The position numbers and the translations under genes are program-made. This document shows positions 45,583 through 56,602 of a stretch of 64,000 bases of DNA, piece after piece. This DNA is from Paraburkholderia kururiensis JCM 10599 = LMG 19447. GTDB taxonomy: Bacteria; Pseudomonadota; Gammaproteobacteria; Burkholderiales; Burkholderiaceae. The notes beneath the pieces were generated by a model that ran no database searches, was not told where the DNA came from, and saw only the letters and a list, made by a program, of their open reading frames with translations. Location: positions 1 through 64,000 of the forward strand of contig NZ_RJZE01000012.1 in the NCBI RefSeq assembly GCF_003986935.1. Reading direction: 5' to 3'. Positions within the stretch are counted from its first letter, which is position 1. The number at the start of each line of letters is the position of its first letter.

Positions 45583-47016
45583 ATGACCAAGAAAGTTTAT
45601 GTAAAGACCTTTGGCTGCCAGATGAACGAGTACGACTCCGACAAGATGGTCGACGTGCTCGGCGCCGCTGAAGGCCTCGTCAAGACCGACTCCCCCGAAG
45701 ACGCGGACGTCATTCTCTTCAACACCTGTTCCGTGCGCGAAAAAGCGCAGGAAAAAGTCTTCTCCGATCTCGGCCGCGTGCGCGAACTCAAGGAAGCGAA
45801 CCCCAGCCTGCTAATCGGCGTGGGCGGTTGCGTCGCGAGCCAGGAAGGCGCGGCGATCGTCGCGCGTGCGCCTTACGTCGATCTCGTGTTCGGCCCGCAG
45901 ACGCTGCACCGCCTGCCGCAGATGATCGACGCCCGTCGCGCAAGCGGTCGTCCGCAGGTGGACATCACGTTCCCCGAAATCGAGAAGTTCGACCACCTGC
46001 CGCCCGCGCGCGTCGAAGGTCCGAGCGCGTTCGTCTCCATCATGGAAGGCTGCAGCAAGTACTGCAGCTACTGCGTGGTGCCGTACACGCGCGGCGAGGA
46101 AGTGTCACGGCCGCTCGACGACGTGCTGACCGAAATCGCCGGCCTCGCCGACCAGGGCGTGCGCGAGGTCACGCTGCTTGGCCAGAACGTGAACGCTTAT
46201 CGTGGAAAATTCGGAGGAGCGCTGAGCGCCGGCTCACACGAAGTCGCAGACTTCGCCACGCTGATCGAATACGTGGCCGACGTGCCGGGCATCGAACGCA
46301 TCCGCTATACGACGTCACATCCGAAAGAATTCACGCAGCGCCTGATCGACACCTACGCCAAGGTGCCCAAGCTCGTGAGCCACCTGCACCTGCCCGTGCA
46401 GCACGGCTCCGACCGCATCCTGATGGCGATGAAGCGCGGCTACACGGTGCTCGAATACAAGTCGGTAATCCGCCGCCTGCGTGCCATCCGGCCCGATCTG
46501 TCGCTCTCTACGGACATCATCGTCGGCTTTCCCGGCGAAACCGAAGCGGACTTCGAGAAGACCATGGCGCTCGTCGACGAGATGAGCTACGACACGAGCT
46601 TCTCGTTCATCTACAGCCCGCGGCCGGGCACCCCCGCGGCGAACCTGCACGACGACACGCCGCGCGAGGTCAAGCTGAAGCGCCTGCAGCACCTGCAGGC
46701 CACCATCGAGGAAAACGTGGCGCGCATCAGCGCGTCGATGGTCGGCAACGTGGAGCGCATTCTCGTGGAAGGACCGTCGCGCAAAGACCCGACCGAACTC
46801 GCGGGCCGCACCGAGAACAATCGCGTGGTCAACTTCCCGGCGCCCGTCGCCTCGCACGCGCGGCTGATCGGCCAGATGATCGACGTGAAAATCGGCCACG
46901 CGTACCCACATTCGCTGCGCGGGGAGTTGGTGCTGACGCACGATGAAGCCCACGACGAAACTCACGAGAAAGCCCACGACAAAGCGCATGGCGGCAAACC
47001 GGCCGCGGCGCATTGA
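45583..47016 (+). CDS. miaB: tRNA-2-methylthio-N6-isopentenyladenosine synthase
   Basis: A 477-residue radical-SAM methylthiotransferase that modifies A37 of tRNAs. The N-terminal UPF0004 domain binds one iron-sulfur cluster (Cys in [22 protein letters not shown] and GVGGCVASQ). The radical-SAM motif is CSKYCSYC near 157-164, and the TRAM domain is at the C-terminus. The last 25 residues are an unusual His/Asp/Glu/Ala/Lys repeat tail ([17 protein letters not shown]) beyond the family end. It leads the miaB-phoH-ybeY run. Confidence 0.96.
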   Translation: MTKKVYVKTFGCQMNEYDSDKMVDVLGAAEGLVKTDSPEDADVILFNTCSVREKAQEKVFSDLGRVRELKEANPSLLIGVGGCVASQEGAAIVARAPYVDLVFGPQTLHRLPQMIDARRASGRPQVDITFPEIEKFDHLPPARVEGPSAFVSIMEGCSKYCSYCVVPYTRGEEVSRPLDDVLTEIAGLADQGVREVTLLGQNVNAYRGKFGGALSAGSHEVADFATLIEYVADVPGIERIRYTTSHPKEFTQRLIDTYAKVPKLVSHLHLPVQHGSDRILMAMKRGYTVLEYKSVIRRLRAIRPDLSLSTDIIVGFPGETEADFEKTMALVDEMSYDTSFSFIYSPRPGTPAANLHDDTPREVKLKRLQHLQATIEENVARISASMVGNVERILVEGPSRKDPTELAGRTENNRVVNFPAPVASHARLIGQMIDVKIGHAYPHSLRGELVLTHDEAHDETHEKAHDKAHGGKPAAAH

Positions 47017-47112
47017 ACCTGCAGCGCCTGGCGCGCGCGTGTCCCGAACCGCTGCGCGCGCCCGCCACCGCCCGAATCCACGGCCGCTAACCGGCAGGAG
47101 TAGCCAAACACC

Positions 47113-48159
47113 TTGAAGACCACCCAGCAACTGGAATTCACCGCCCCGCGCGACGACAACGCCCGGCTCGCCAATCTCTGCGGGCCGCTCGACGAAAATC
47201 TGCGCCAGATCGAACAGGCGCTCGACGTGACGCTGTCGAGGCGCGGCCACCGCATCGCAATTCGCGGGCGCGGCGCGAAAGTCGCCATGGCTGCCCTCGA
47301 AAACTTCTACAACCGCGCGCGCGAGCCGCTATCCGTCGACGACATCCAGCTGGCGCTCGTCGAAGCCCGGCACCCGGCCACCACGGGCACGGGCACGAAC
47401 GGCAACGAGGAACTGGACCCGCGTTTTCGCGGCGACCCCGACCATCCGTTCGACGAACCCGCACACGCCGACGGCGAGGCCGAAGAACCGGGACCTAAGC
47501 TCTACACGCGCCGCGCCGACCTGCGCGGCCGCACGCCGGCCCAGCGCGAATACCTCAAGCAGATCGTGTCGCACGACGTGACGTTCGGCGTGGGTCCGGC
47601 CGGCACGGGCAAGACCTATCTGGCCGTGGCCTGCGCCGTGGACGCGCTCGAACGCGACCAGGTCAAGCGCATCGTGCTGACGCGCCCGGCCGTCGAGGCG
47701 GGCGAGCGGCTCGGCTTTCTGCCCGGCGACCTCGCGCAGAAAGTGGACCCGTACCTGCGCCCGCTCTACGACGCGCTCTACGACCTGCTCGGCTTCGACA
47801 AGACCGCCAAGATGTTCGAGCGCCAGATGATCGAAATCGCGCCGCTCGCCTACATGCGCGGCCGCACGCTGAACCACGCGTTCATCATCCTCGACGAGGC
47901 GCAGAACACCACGCCCGAGCAGATGAAGATGTTCCTCACGCGCATCGGCTTCGGATCGAAGGCCGTGGTGACGGGCGACACGACGCAGATCGACCTGCCG
48001 CGCGCGCAGAAGAGCGGCCTCGTGGAAGCGCAGCAGGTGCTCGCGAACGTGCGAGGCATCGCGCTCACGCGCTTTACGAGCGCGGACGTAGTGCGCCATC
48101 CGCTCGTCGCGCGCATTGTCGAGGCCTACGACGAGCACGCGAAACAAGAAGAAGCATGA
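47113..48159 (+). CDS. ybeZ: PhoH-like ATPase (YbeZ)
   Basis: A 348-residue ATPase starting at TTG 47113. The Walker A loop is [13 protein letters not shown] near 160, Walker B is [12 protein letters not shown], and [16 protein letters not shown] lies after it. It works with YbeY in rRNA and RNA processing, and its stop overlaps the ybeY start (ATGA). The N-terminal 60 residues form a KH-like domain. Confidence 0.93.
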   Translation: MKTTQQLEFTAPRDDNARLANLCGPLDENLRQIEQALDVTLSRRGHRIAIRGRGAKVAMAALENFYNRAREPLSVDDIQLALVEARHPATTGTGTNGNEELDPRFRGDPDHPFDEPAHADGEAEEPGPKLYTRRADLRGRTPAQREYLKQIVSHDVTFGVGPAGTGKTYLAVACAVDALERDQVKRIVLTRPAVEAGERLGFLPGDLAQKVDPYLRPLYDALYDLLGFDKTAKMFERQMIEIAPLAYMRGRTLNHAFIILDEAQNTTPEQMKMFLTRIGFGSKAVVTGDTTQIDLPRAQKSGLVEAQQVLANVRGIALTRFTSADVVRHPLVARIVEAYDEHAKQEEA

Positions 48160-48623
48160 CGCGCGCGCCCAAACTGAAACTGACGCTGCAATTTCCGGCC
48201 GCGAAGGCATTCCCGCAACACAAGGCGATGCTGCCGCGCGCCACGGTCGCGAACTGGGTCAAGGCGGCCCTGTTCGCGGACGCGGAACTCACCGTGCGCT
48301 TCGTCGACGCCGAGGAAGGCCGCACCTTGAACCGCACCTACCGCGGCAAGGACTACGCGACCAACGTGCTCACCTTCGCCTACGCGCAAAGCGAAGCGGA
48401 CCCGGTGACGGGCGACCTCATCCTGTGCTGCCCGGTGGTCGAGCGTGAAGCCGCCGAGCAGGGCAAGCCGCTCGCCGCTCACTACGCGCATCTGCTGGTG
48501 CACGGCGCGCTCCACGCCCAGGGCTACGACCACGAAACCGACGACGAGGCCGAAGAGATGGAAGGCATTGAAACCGATATCATGAACTCCCTCGGTTTCC
48601 CCGATCCGTACCGCGCCGACTAA
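48156..48623 (+). CDS. ybeY: Endoribonuclease YbeY
   Basis: A 155-residue single-strand RNase needed for 16S rRNA 3' end maturation and ribosome quality control. The zinc motif [11 protein letters not shown] (H-x3-H-x5-H) is intact near 115-125, and [14 protein letters not shown] and GDLILC match the family. Coupled by a 4-base overlap to the PhoH-like gene. Confidence 0.95.
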   Translation: MTRAPKLKLTLQFPAAKAFPQHKAMLPRATVANWVKAALFADAELTVRFVDAEEGRTLNRTYRGKDYATNVLTFAYAQSEADPVTGDLILCCPVVEREAAEQGKPLAAHYAHLLVHGALHAQGYDHETDDEAEEMEGIETDIMNSLGFPDPYRAD

Positions 48624-48637
48624 CACGCCGCCTTCAA

Positions 48638-49321
48638 GTGAGCGCCCGCTATCTCTCGACACCGCTTGCCGCCGGGACGGCTTCCTGTCCTGACTATCCG
48701 CCGTCGCTCGGCGCCTCGCGCCTGCTCACGGACGACGAACTACGCGCCTCGCTCGACTGCACCTTGCAGCAATGGGACGGCCAAAGCGACCTGTGGCTGT
48801 TCGGCTATGGATCGCTGATCTGGAACCCGGGGCTGCCCACCGTGGAAAGCGTGCGCTCGCGCGTGCATGGCTACCATCGCGGGCTTTATCTGTGGTCGCG
48901 GGTGAACCGCGGCACGCCCGAGCAGCCGGGCCTCGTGCTCGCGCTCGACCGCGGCGGCTCGTGCCAGGGCATGGCGTTTCGACTGGCCGCCACGGGCGTG
49001 ATGCCGCATCTCGAAGCACTGTGGCGACGCGAAATGCCGATGGGCTCGTATCGTCCGGCCTGGCTGCCGTGCAAGCTGGCCGACGGGCGCTTCGTGGAAG
49101 CGCTGGCCTTCGTGATGCGGCGCGACGTGCCCAGCTACACCGGCAAATTGTCCGACGAGACGGTTCGCACCGTGCTGGGATGCGCCTGCGGCCGCTACGG
49201 ATCGACGCTCGACTACGTGCGGCGCACGGTCATTGCGCTGCGCGAAATCGGCATGCCGGACCGCGCGCTGGAAGCGTTGCTGCGGCGCTGCGCGGCGGAC
49301 GCTCCGGCGTCGGCGCCTTGA
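48638..49321 (+). CDS. chaC: ChaC-type gamma-glutamylcyclotransferase
   Basis: A 227-residue enzyme from GTG 48638 that cleaves the gamma-glutamyl bond of glutathione to give 5-oxoproline and Cys-Gly. The substrate loop is LWLFGYGSLIWNPG near 51-64, RGTPEQPGLVLALDRGGSC follows, and the catalytic Glu is in HLEALWRREM near 130. The first 45 residues are a poorly conserved extension. Confidence 0.9.
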   Translation: MSARYLSTPLAAGTASCPDYPPSLGASRLLTDDELRASLDCTLQQWDGQSDLWLFGYGSLIWNPGLPTVESVRSRVHGYHRGLYLWSRVNRGTPEQPGLVLALDRGGSCQGMAFRLAATGVMPHLEALWRREMPMGSYRPAWLPCKLADGRFVEALAFVMRRDVPSYTGKLSDETVRTVLGCACGRYGSTLDYVRRTVIALREIGMPDRALEALLRRCAADAPASAP

Positions 49322-49663
49322 TGCGGTGCCCGAATCACCCCAGCAGCCACGGCCGGCAAGTGCGAGGGGGGCGAGGGGGGCGAAGGGGACGACGGGGCCA
49401 CGCTCGCTTCGCGCTCGCGCCGAAATTTGTCCACCCGCAGCCGCGCGGGTTTCTGCGATAGCATTGAACGACGTTGCCCGCGCGCAGCGGCATCGGCCAG
49501 ACGGTTCACGGCCACTCGGCAAGGCGCCGTGCCCAACCACGGCGGCCACGCCGGCAGCGCCCCTGGCCAACGCGCTGGCCGCCTGGCTACACGGTCGCGC
49601 CACACGCGTGGTGTATCCTTAACCCTCCGCAACAGCGCGCCCGGCATGGCGGGGCGCACCACC
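49322..49663. other. Intergenic with G-tract cluster
   Basis: A 342-bp spacer between chaC and corC without a gene. It contains the G-rich stretch at 49366-49397, described separately, and should hold the corC promoter. Confidence 0.5.
49366..49397 (+). repeat. G-quadruplex-forming sequence candidate
   Basis: Four G-tracts of 6, 6, 4 and 4 bases (49366-49371, 49375-49380, 49385-49388, 49394-49397) with loops of 3, 4 and 5 bases fit the G-quadruplex rule. They lie on the coding strand between chaC and corC. Confidence 0.55.
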
Positions 49664-50557
49664 ATGAACGACTCTTATCCCAGTCGACGACAAACCGGCA
49701 AACCTCACGAAAAGCGCTCGCTCCTCGAGCGACTGACCGACTTCATCTCGCCCGAGCCCGATTCCCGCGGCGAGCTTCTCGAGATTCTCCAGGACGCGCA
49801 CGAACGCAACCTCATCGACGCGGATTCGCTCTCGATGATCGAAGGCGTGTTCCAGGTCTCCGAACTGTGCGCCCGCGACATCATGGTTCCGCGCGCGCAG
49901 ATGGACGCGATCAACATCGCGGACAATCCCGACGAATTCATTCCATACGTGCTGGAAAAGGCGCACTCGCGCTATCCGGTCTACGAAGGCAATCGCGACA
50001 ACGTGATCGGCGTGCTGCTCGCGAAAGACCTGCTGCGCTACTACGCCGAAGAAGAGTTCGACGTGCGCGGCATGCTGCGCCCCGCGGTGTTCATTCCGGA
50101 GTCGAAGCGCCTCAACGTGCTGCTGCGCGACTTCCGCATGAACCGCAACCACATCGCCATCGTCGTGGACGAGTACGGCGGCGTAGCCGGCCTCATCACG
50201 ATCGAAGACGTGCTCGAACAGATCGTGGGCGATATTGAAGACGAATACGACTTCGACGAGGAAAGCGGCAACATCATCGAATCACCCGACGGGCGTTTTC
50301 GCGTGCGCGCGCTTACCGAAATCGGCCAGTTCAACGAGGTCTTCGGCACGCATTTCCCCGACGAGGAAGTGGACACCATCGGCGGGCTCGTCACGCACCA
50401 CTTCGGGCACGTGCCGCATCGCGGCGAAAAAGTGCGTATCGACGATCTGATCTTCGAAGTGCTGCGCGCCGACGCACGGCAACTCCACATGCTGCTGGTA
50501 CGTCGCGACGCGATGGCCGGCCAGCGCGAGGCGGCGCTGCAACCGCCGGGGACCTGA
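49664..50557 (+). CDS. corC: CorC/HlyC-type CBS-domain transporter-associated protein
   Basis: A 297-residue cytoplasmic protein: two CBS domains (about 70-195, with RDIMVPRAQM and SRYPVYEGNRDNVIGVL) and a C-terminal CorC_HlyC domain (about 215-285). VVDEYGGVAGLITIEDVLEQIVG is a hallmark. Traditionally linked to magnesium and cobalt resistance. It stands just before lnt, as in many proteobacteria where the two are transcribed together. ATG 49646 is an alternative start. Confidence 0.94.
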   Translation: MNDSYPSRRQTGKPHEKRSLLERLTDFISPEPDSRGELLEILQDAHERNLIDADSLSMIEGVFQVSELCARDIMVPRAQMDAINIADNPDEFIPYVLEKAHSRYPVYEGNRDNVIGVLLAKDLLRYYAEEEFDVRGMLRPAVFIPESKRLNVLLRDFRMNRNHIAIVVDEYGGVAGLITIEDVLEQIVGDIEDEYDFDEESGNIIESPDGRFRVRALTEIGQFNEVFGTHFPDEEVDTIGGLVTHHFGHVPHRGEKVRIDDLIFEVLRADARQLHMLLVRRDAMAGQREAALQPPGT

Positions 50558-50881
50558 AGCCGGCGCCCTGACGGGGCCACGGTGCTCCCTCCGGACCACC
50601 GGGCAGGCTGACTCGGCAGACATCCGGCCGCAACCCGGCCGCAACCCGGCCAAACCCGCCAGATAACGCAGCGCTTCGCTCCAACGCCACACACCTCGCC
50701 GATACCCCGGATAGCCGCGGCGCGACTCGCGGCACATCCCGCGTCCCGCCCCCGACATGCGGCGTGGCGCGAACCTCGCCAAGCCGCATCGCGTCACAAC
50801 CTTATGCAACAATCGCTCGCCGGCCATCGGCCGCGCCCCGAGCACTTACACGAGCCACACTGGCACTCACTGAATTCGACC
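50558..50881. other. Intergenic with short GC-rich tandem repeats
   Basis: A 324-bp spacer. About three copies of an 11-bp unit CCGGCCGCAAC lie near 50624-50652. An open frame that continues upstream from lnt to 50804 is not protein-like. No gene seen. Confidence 0.5.
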
Positions 50882-52606
50882 ATGGCCGACCCTATTTCCT
50901 CGCGGCTGCGTTCCGGCGCGGCGCCCACCGCCCCTGATACCGCCGAATCGGCAGGCGGTCGCGCCCTGCCGCGCTGGCATTACCTCGCCGCCCTCGCAGC
51001 CGGAGCCGCCAACACACTTTCATTCGCGCCCACGCCGCACGGCGGCTGGCTCGAAATCGCAATCTTCGCGTTCTTCTATTTCTGGCTCACGCGCACCACG
51101 GGCTGGAAGAGCGCCGCCCTCACCGGCTGGGCCTTCGGCTTCGGCAACCTCGTGACCGGCGTGTGGTGGCTCTACGTCAGCATGCATTTCTACGGCGGCA
51201 TGCCGGCGCCACTTGCAGGCGCGGCGCTCGTGCTGTTCTCGCTGTACCTCGGCGTCTATCCCGCGCTCGCGGCCGGTATCTGGTCGTTCTGCGCCGGCCA
51301 CGCGAACAACGGCAAAGCGGGCGACCGGCCGTTTTCGCCGACATGGCACGGCGCGTTCGCCTTCGCCAGCGCCTGGGCGCTCGGTGAGTGGCTGCGCGGC
51401 ACGGTGTTCACGGGCTTTCCGTGGCTCGCGAGCGGCTACGCGCAGGTGGACGGACCGCTCGCCGGATTCGCGCCGGTGGTCGGCGTGTACGGCGTGGGCT
51501 GGATGCTGGCGCTCGTGGCCGCGCTGATCGTGCAGGCCGTCACGCGCGCCGCGCAGTCGGGCCGTTCGTCCGCAAGCGGCAAGACGAATGGCGTGAGCGG
51601 CGCGCCTGCGTCGCTTGACACAGCAAAGCCCGCTGCTGGCGTGGCCGTATCGGGCGGCATCGCGGTCGCGCTCGTCGCCGCCGGCACGGCGCTCCCGTTT
51701 GTCACGTGGACCGTGCCCGCCAACGCACCGCTGCACGTGCGGCTGCTGCAAGGCAACGTCAAGCAGGACATGAAATTCGAAGAAGCGGGCGTACTGCAGG
51801 CCATCAACGAATACCAGCAGATGATCACCGCGAAACCGGCCGACCTCGTCGTGACGCCCGAAACCGCGATTCCCGTGCTCGTGCAGCAGGTGCCCGACCG
51901 CTTCGCCGCGGCGGTCCGCCAGTTCGCGGACTCCACGGGCACGGCGATCCTGTTCGGGGCGATCGGCGGTACGGTCACGCCTGATGGACGCATCGTCGAC
52001 TACACGAACAGCCTCTACGGCATCACGCCGGGCTCGCGCGAGCTGTACCGCTACGACAAGCATCACCTCGTGCCATTCGGCGAGTTCGTGCCCTGGGGCT
52101 TCCGCTGGTTCGTGAACCTCATGAACATTCCGCTGGGCGACTTCGCGCGCGGCACGCCGGTGCAGCAGCCGTTTGTCGTGCACAACCAGCCCGTGGCCGT
52201 CGACATCTGTTACGAAGACATCTTCGGCGAAGAGATTGCGCGCAGCATTCGCGACAGCGCGACGCCCGCGGGCGTGCTCGTCAACACGACCAATCTGGCG
52301 TGGTTCGGCAACACCATCGCGCTCGACCAGCATCTGCAGATTGCCCGCATGCGCTCGCTCGAAACCGGGCGGCCGATGCTGCGCGCCACCAACACGGGCG
52401 CGACCGCCGCCATCGACGCCCGCGGCCGCGTGATCGCCCGCCTGCCCACCTTCACCGAAGGCACGCTCGACGTCGACGTGCAAGGCACCTCGGGCTTCAC
52501 GCCCTACGTGACGAGCGGCAACAACACGGTACTCGCGGTGTCGCTGCTGTTGCTCGCGTTCGGGTTTGCGTTTGGGCCGGGGCGGCGGACGTCGAGGAAA
52601 AAGTAA
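50882..52606 (+). CDS. lnt: Apolipoprotein N-acyltransferase
   Basis: A 574-residue inner-membrane enzyme that adds the third acyl chain to lipoproteins. Seven or eight membrane helices occupy the first 230 residues and one the C-terminus. The periplasmic nitrilase domain has the catalytic Glu in VTPETAIPV, the Lys region in RYDKHHLVPFGEFVP and the Cys in VDICYEDIFGEEI. The protein has an Ala/Gly-rich insert near 240-265. ATG 50882 is chosen over 50804. Confidence 0.94.
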   Translation: MADPISSRLRSGAAPTAPDTAESAGGRALPRWHYLAALAAGAANTLSFAPTPHGGWLEIAIFAFFYFWLTRTTGWKSAALTGWAFGFGNLVTGVWWLYVSMHFYGGMPAPLAGAALVLFSLYLGVYPALAAGIWSFCAGHANNGKAGDRPFSPTWHGAFAFASAWALGEWLRGTVFTGFPWLASGYAQVDGPLAGFAPVVGVYGVGWMLALVAALIVQAVTRAAQSGRSSASGKTNGVSGAPASLDTAKPAAGVAVSGGIAVALVAAGTALPFVTWTVPANAPLHVRLLQGNVKQDMKFEEAGVLQAINEYQQMITAKPADLVVTPETAIPVLVQQVPDRFAAAVRQFADSTGTAILFGAIGGTVTPDGRIVDYTNSLYGITPGSRELYRYDKHHLVPFGEFVPWGFRWFVNLMNIPLGDFARGTPVQQPFVVHNQPVAVDICYEDIFGEEIARSIRDSATPAGVLVNTTNLAWFGNTIALDQHLQIARMRSLETGRPMLRATNTGATAAIDARGRVIARLPTFTEGTLDVDVQGTSGFTPYVTSGNNTVLAVSLLLLAFGFAFGPGRRTSRKK

Positions 52607-52829
52607 GGGGCGACGGCGGCACGACGCCGCGAATCGGACACGAGGGCGTTTGCCCTCGTGAGTCGCCCGAGCGAATCAGCCAGGCGGCCTACCCCGCTGG
52701 AAGTCTCAACCCACCGCCAATCCGGTAAAATTCAACGTTTTAGCCCCCGGCCGCATACCAGCCGGCTCGCGCTGCGGAGGGTCCGCACGGCGCCGGGCCG
52801 CGGGGCGCCATCTGCCCGAAAGGCACTTC
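52607..52829. promoter_or_regulatory. glyQ upstream region with a promoter-like box
   Basis: TAAAAT at 52724-52729 looks like a -10 element for the glyQS operon. No T-box or other leader structure was seen. Confidence 0.35.
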
Positions 52830-53837
52830 ATGCTCACGTTTCAGCAAATCATCCTGACGCTGCAGTCCTACTGGGACAAGCAGGGCTGCGCGCTGCTCCA
52901 GCCCATCGACATGGAAGTCGGCGCGGGCACCTCGCACGTCCATACCTTCCTGCGCGCAATCGGTCCCGAGCCGTGGCGCGCCGCCTACGTGCAGCCGTCG
53001 CGCCGTCCGAAAGACGGCCGTTACGGCGAAAACCCGAACCGCCTGCAGCACTACTACCAGTACCAGGCGGTGCTGAAGCCGGCGCCGGAAAACATCCTCG
53101 ATCTCTATCTCGGCTCGCTCGAAGCGCTCGGCTTCGACCTGAAACAGAACGACGTGCGCTTCGTGGAAGACGACTGGGAAAACCCCACGCTCGGCGCCTG
53201 GGGCCTCGGCTGGGAGGTCTGGCTCAACGGCATGGAAGTGACGCAGTTCACGTACTTCCAGCAGGTGGGCGGCATCGACTGCAAGCCGGTGCTGGGCGAA
53301 ATCACCTACGGCCTGGAGCGCCTCGCCATGTATCTGCAGAAGGTCGAGAACGTCTACGACCTCGTGTGGACCGAGTGGGAAGAGCCGGGCCCGAACGGCC
53401 CCGAGGTGCGCCGCCTCACCTACGGCGACGTCTATCACCAGAACGAGGTCGAACAGTCGAAGTACAACTTCGAGCACGCGAACGTCGACCTGCTCTTCAC
53501 GTTCTTCAACAGCTACGAAGCGGAAGCGAAGCGGATGATGGACAACGCGCTCCCGCTGCCCGCCTACGAACTCGTGCTCAAGGCCGGCCACACGTTCAAC
53601 CTGCTCGATGCGCGCGGCGCCATTTCGGTCACGGAGCGTGCTGCTTACATCGGCCGCATTCGTGCGCTCTCGCGGCTCGTGGCGCAGGCGTATTACGACT
53701 CGCGCGAACGGCTCGGCTTCCCGATGCTCGGCAATCCCGTGCACGGCGTGCCCGGCCTCACGACCGATGCACAAGACGCCGCAATGCCCGCCTGGGCGCC
53801 GCCGCTGAAAGTCGAACGCAAGTTCGACGAGGAATGA
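52830..53837 (+). CDS. glyQ: Glycyl-tRNA synthetase alpha subunit
   Basis: A 335-residue class II synthetase catalytic subunit. [25 protein letters not shown] by pattern, [20 protein letters not shown] (motif 2) and [15 protein letters not shown] (motif 3) are standard. It forms an alpha2-beta2 enzyme with GlyS, whose gene starts 16 bp downstream. The C-terminal 20 residues exceed the usual length slightly. Confidence 0.97.
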   Translation: MLTFQQIILTLQSYWDKQGCALLQPIDMEVGAGTSHVHTFLRAIGPEPWRAAYVQPSRRPKDGRYGENPNRLQHYYQYQAVLKPAPENILDLYLGSLEALGFDLKQNDVRFVEDDWENPTLGAWGLGWEVWLNGMEVTQFTYFQQVGGIDCKPVLGEITYGLERLAMYLQKVENVYDLVWTEWEEPGPNGPEVRRLTYGDVYHQNEVEQSKYNFEHANVDLLFTFFNSYEAEAKRMMDNALPLPAYELVLKAGHTFNLLDARGAISVTERAAYIGRIRALSRLVAQAYYDSRERLGFPMLGNPVHGVPGLTTDAQDAAMPAWAPPLKVERKFDEE

Positions 53838-53853
53838 CGGGACCAAGAACTCC

Positions 53854-55959
53854 ATGACACACGCTCACCAAGCTACCCTGCTCGTCGAACTGCTGACCGA
53901 AGAGCTGCCGCCGAAGGCCCTCGCGCGCCTTGGCGACGCGTTCGCCGAAGGCATTGCGCAGCGCCTCGCCGCGCGCGACCTGATCGAAGGCGAACTGTCG
54001 TTCGAACGCTATGCCACGCCGCGGCGCCTCGCCGTCGTCGTGAAGAACGTGCGCAGCGTCGCGCCAGAAAAGCGCGTGCGCGAGAAAGTGCTGCCCGTCT
54101 CCGTCGCGCTCGATGCGAACGGCCAGCCCACCGCGCCGCTCGCGAAGAAGCTCGCGGCGCTCGGCTTTCCCGACTTCCCCGTCGCGGAACTCGAACGCGC
54201 CACGGACGGCAAAAACGAAGCGTTCTTCCTCAACTACTCGGCCCCGGGCGCGACGCTCGCCGAAGGGCTGCAAGCCGTGCTGGACGAAGCGCTCGCCATC
54301 TCGAAGCTGCCCATTCCGAAGGTCATGACGTACCAGCGCCCGGACGGCAGCAACATCCAGTTCGTGCGGCCGGTGCATCGGCTCACCGTGCTGCACGGCG
54401 CGGAGGTCGTGCCCGTCAGCGCATTCGGTGTGGACGCAGGCGACACCACGCGCGGCCACCGCTTCCTCTCGGAAGGGCTCATCGCCATTCCGAACGCGGA
54501 CGCCTACGCGCAAACGCTGCTGCACAAGGGTCACGTCGTGGCGAGCTTCGCGGACCGCAAGGAAACCATCCGCACGCACCTGCTCGCGCAGGCAAACGGC
54601 GACCAGGTGGTGATGCCCGAAGCGCTGCTCGACGAAGTGACGGCGCTCGTCGAATGGCCGGTGGTGTACGCCTGCCGCTTCGAGGACGAATTCCTGCAGG
54701 TGCCGCAGGAATGCCTGATCCTCACCATGCAGACGAACCAGAAATACTTCGCGCTCACCGACGCCGCGGGCAAGCTGCGCTCGCGCTTTCTCATCGTCTC
54801 GAACATCGAAACGAAGACGCCGGGCGACATCGTGGAAGGCAACGAGCGCGTGGTGCGTCCGCGCCTGGCCGACGCCAAGTTCTTCTTCGAGCACGACAAG
54901 AAGAAGCGCCTTTCGGACCGCGTTCCGCTACTCGCGAACGTCGTGTATCACAACAAGCTCGGCTCGCAGCTGCAGCGCGTGGAGCGGCTGGAAGGCCTTG
55001 CCGGCACGATCGCGCAGATGATGGGCGCCGACATCGCGCTCGCCACGCTCGGCGCGCGGCTCGCCAAGGCGGACCTGCTCACCGACATGGTGGGCGAGTT
55101 CCCCGAGCTGCAAGGCACGATGGGCACGTACTACGCGCGCCACGACGGCGAGCCGGAAGAAGTGGCGCTTGCGTGCAGCGAGCACTACCAGCCGCGCTTC
55201 TCCGGCGACGCGCTGCCCGCCACCACCACGGGCACCGTGGTCGCGCTTGCGGACAAGCTCGAAACGCTCGTGGGCATCTGGGGCATCGGGCTTCAGCCCA
55301 CGGGCGAGAAAGACCCGTTCGCGCTGCGCCGTCACGCGCTCGGCGTGCTGCGCATTCTCGTGGAAAAGCAGTTGCCGCTCGATATCGTCGCGCTGCTGCG
55401 CGCCGCTTACGCGCAGTTCGCCGCGGTACCGAACGTAGCCGATTCGACGGACGCCCTCTACGCGTTCTTCATGGACCGCCTGCGCGGCCTGCTGCGCGAG
55501 CGCGGCTACGCGGCGAGCGAAATCGACGCCGTGCTGGCGCTCAACCCCACGCGGCTCGACGACGTCGTCGCGCGCCTCGATGCGGTGCGCGAATTCGCGG
55601 CACTGGCCGAAGCGGCATCGCTTGCAGCGGCGAACAAGCGCATCTCGAACATCTTGAAGAAGTCCGAAAGCGGCGCAACCGGTGGCGTGCAAACCGCGCT
55701 CCTCGTGGAAGCTGCGGAAAAGGCGTTGCACGCGCAGCTCGAACAGGTGGCCCCGCGCGTACAGTCGCAGCTGGCCGAGCGGCAGTACACGGGCGCGCTC
55801 ACCGCGCTTGCCGCGCTGCGCGAGCCGGTGGACACGTTCTTCAACGACGTCATGGTGAACGCCGAAGACGCGGCGCTGCGCGCGAATCGCCTCGCCCTGC
55901 TCGGCGCGCTGCACCAGCAGATGAACTGCGTGGCAGACATTTCGCGGCTCGCCGCCTGA
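53854..55959 (+). CDS. glyS: Glycyl-tRNA synthetase beta subunit
   Basis: A 701-residue subunit that binds tRNA-Gly. [26 protein letters not shown] opens the family domain by pattern, [14 protein letters not shown] and [22 protein letters not shown] follow, and an HD-like plus anticodon-binding region ends the protein. Full length. It forms an operon with glyQ, and gmhB and plsC follow closely. Confidence 0.97.
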   Translation: MTHAHQATLLVELLTEELPPKALARLGDAFAEGIAQRLAARDLIEGELSFERYATPRRLAVVVKNVRSVAPEKRVREKVLPVSVALDANGQPTAPLAKKLAALGFPDFPVAELERATDGKNEAFFLNYSAPGATLAEGLQAVLDEALAISKLPIPKVMTYQRPDGSNIQFVRPVHRLTVLHGAEVVPVSAFGVDAGDTTRGHRFLSEGLIAIPNADAYAQTLLHKGHVVASFADRKETIRTHLLAQANGDQVVMPEALLDEVTALVEWPVVYACRFEDEFLQVPQECLILTMQTNQKYFALTDAAGKLRSRFLIVSNIETKTPGDIVEGNERVVRPRLADAKFFFEHDKKKRLSDRVPLLANVVYHNKLGSQLQRVERLEGLAGTIAQMMGADIALATLGARLAKADLLTDMVGEFPELQGTMGTYYARHDGEPEEVALACSEHYQPRFSGDALPATTTGTVVALADKLETLVGIWGIGLQPTGEKDPFALRRHALGVLRILVEKQLPLDIVALLRAAYAQFAAVPNVADSTDALYAFFMDRLRGLLRERGYAASEIDAVLALNPTRLDDVVARLDAVREFAALAEAASLAAANKRISNILKKSESGATGGVQTALLVEAAEKALHAQLEQVAPRVQSQLAERQYTGALTALAALREPVDTFFNDVMVNAEDAALRANRLALLGALHQQMNCVADISRLAA

Positions 55960-55966
55960 GCTCGCC

Positions 55967-56530
55967 ATGCCGACCAGTGCCAGCAGAAAGCTCGTCATTC
56001 TCGACCGCGACGGCGTGATCAACCTCGACTCGGACGCCTTCATCAAGTCGCCCGACGAATGGGTCGCCATTCCGGGCAGCCTCGAAGCCATCGCGCGCCT
56101 GAATCAGGCGGGCTATCGCGTGGCAGTGGCGTCGAACCAGTCGGGCATCGGCCGCGGCCTCTTCGACATGGCGGCGCTCAACGCGATGCATCTCAAGATG
56201 CACCGCATGGCCGCCGCGGTGGGCGGCCGTATCGACGCCGTATTCTTCTGCCCGCACACGGCCGAAGACCAGTGCGAATGCCGCAAGCCAAAGCCGGGCA
56301 TGCTGAAGATGATTGCCGAGCGCTTCGAGATCAGCCCGGAAGACACGCCGGTGGTCGGCGACGCGCTGCGCGACCTGCAGGCCGGCGCCGTACTCGGCTT
56401 TCAGCTGCATCTCGTGCGCACCGGCAAGGGTACGAAGACGCTCGCCAGTGGGGGGCTGCCCGAAGGCACGAAGGTCCATGACGACCTGCGCGCCTTCGCG
56501 CTCGACTTTCTTTCGAGCCGACACGAGTAA
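55967..56530 (+). CDS. gmhB: D,D-heptose 1,7-bisphosphate phosphatase
   Basis: A 187-residue HAD phosphatase for the ADP-heptose branch of lipopolysaccharide core synthesis. The nucleophile motif is ILDRDGVINLDSDAFIKSPDEW, and the structural zinc loop C-x-H-(n)-C-x-C is seen in CPHTAEDQCECRKPKPGML. ATG 55967 is 7 bp after the glyS stop. Confidence 0.94.
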   Translation: MPTSASRKLVILDRDGVINLDSDAFIKSPDEWVAIPGSLEAIARLNQAGYRVAVASNQSGIGRGLFDMAALNAMHLKMHRMAAAVGGRIDAVFFCPHTAEDQCECRKPKPGMLKMIAERFEISPEDTPVVGDALRDLQAGAVLGFQLHLVRTGKGTKTLASGGLPEGTKVHDDLRAFALDFLSSRHE

Positions 56531-56602
56531 CGCCGTCAGCGCCGCGCTAGCCGCTTGCGGTTTGCCAGTGGAAGCTGGACGCCTGTTTGCAGGATCACAC
56601 CC

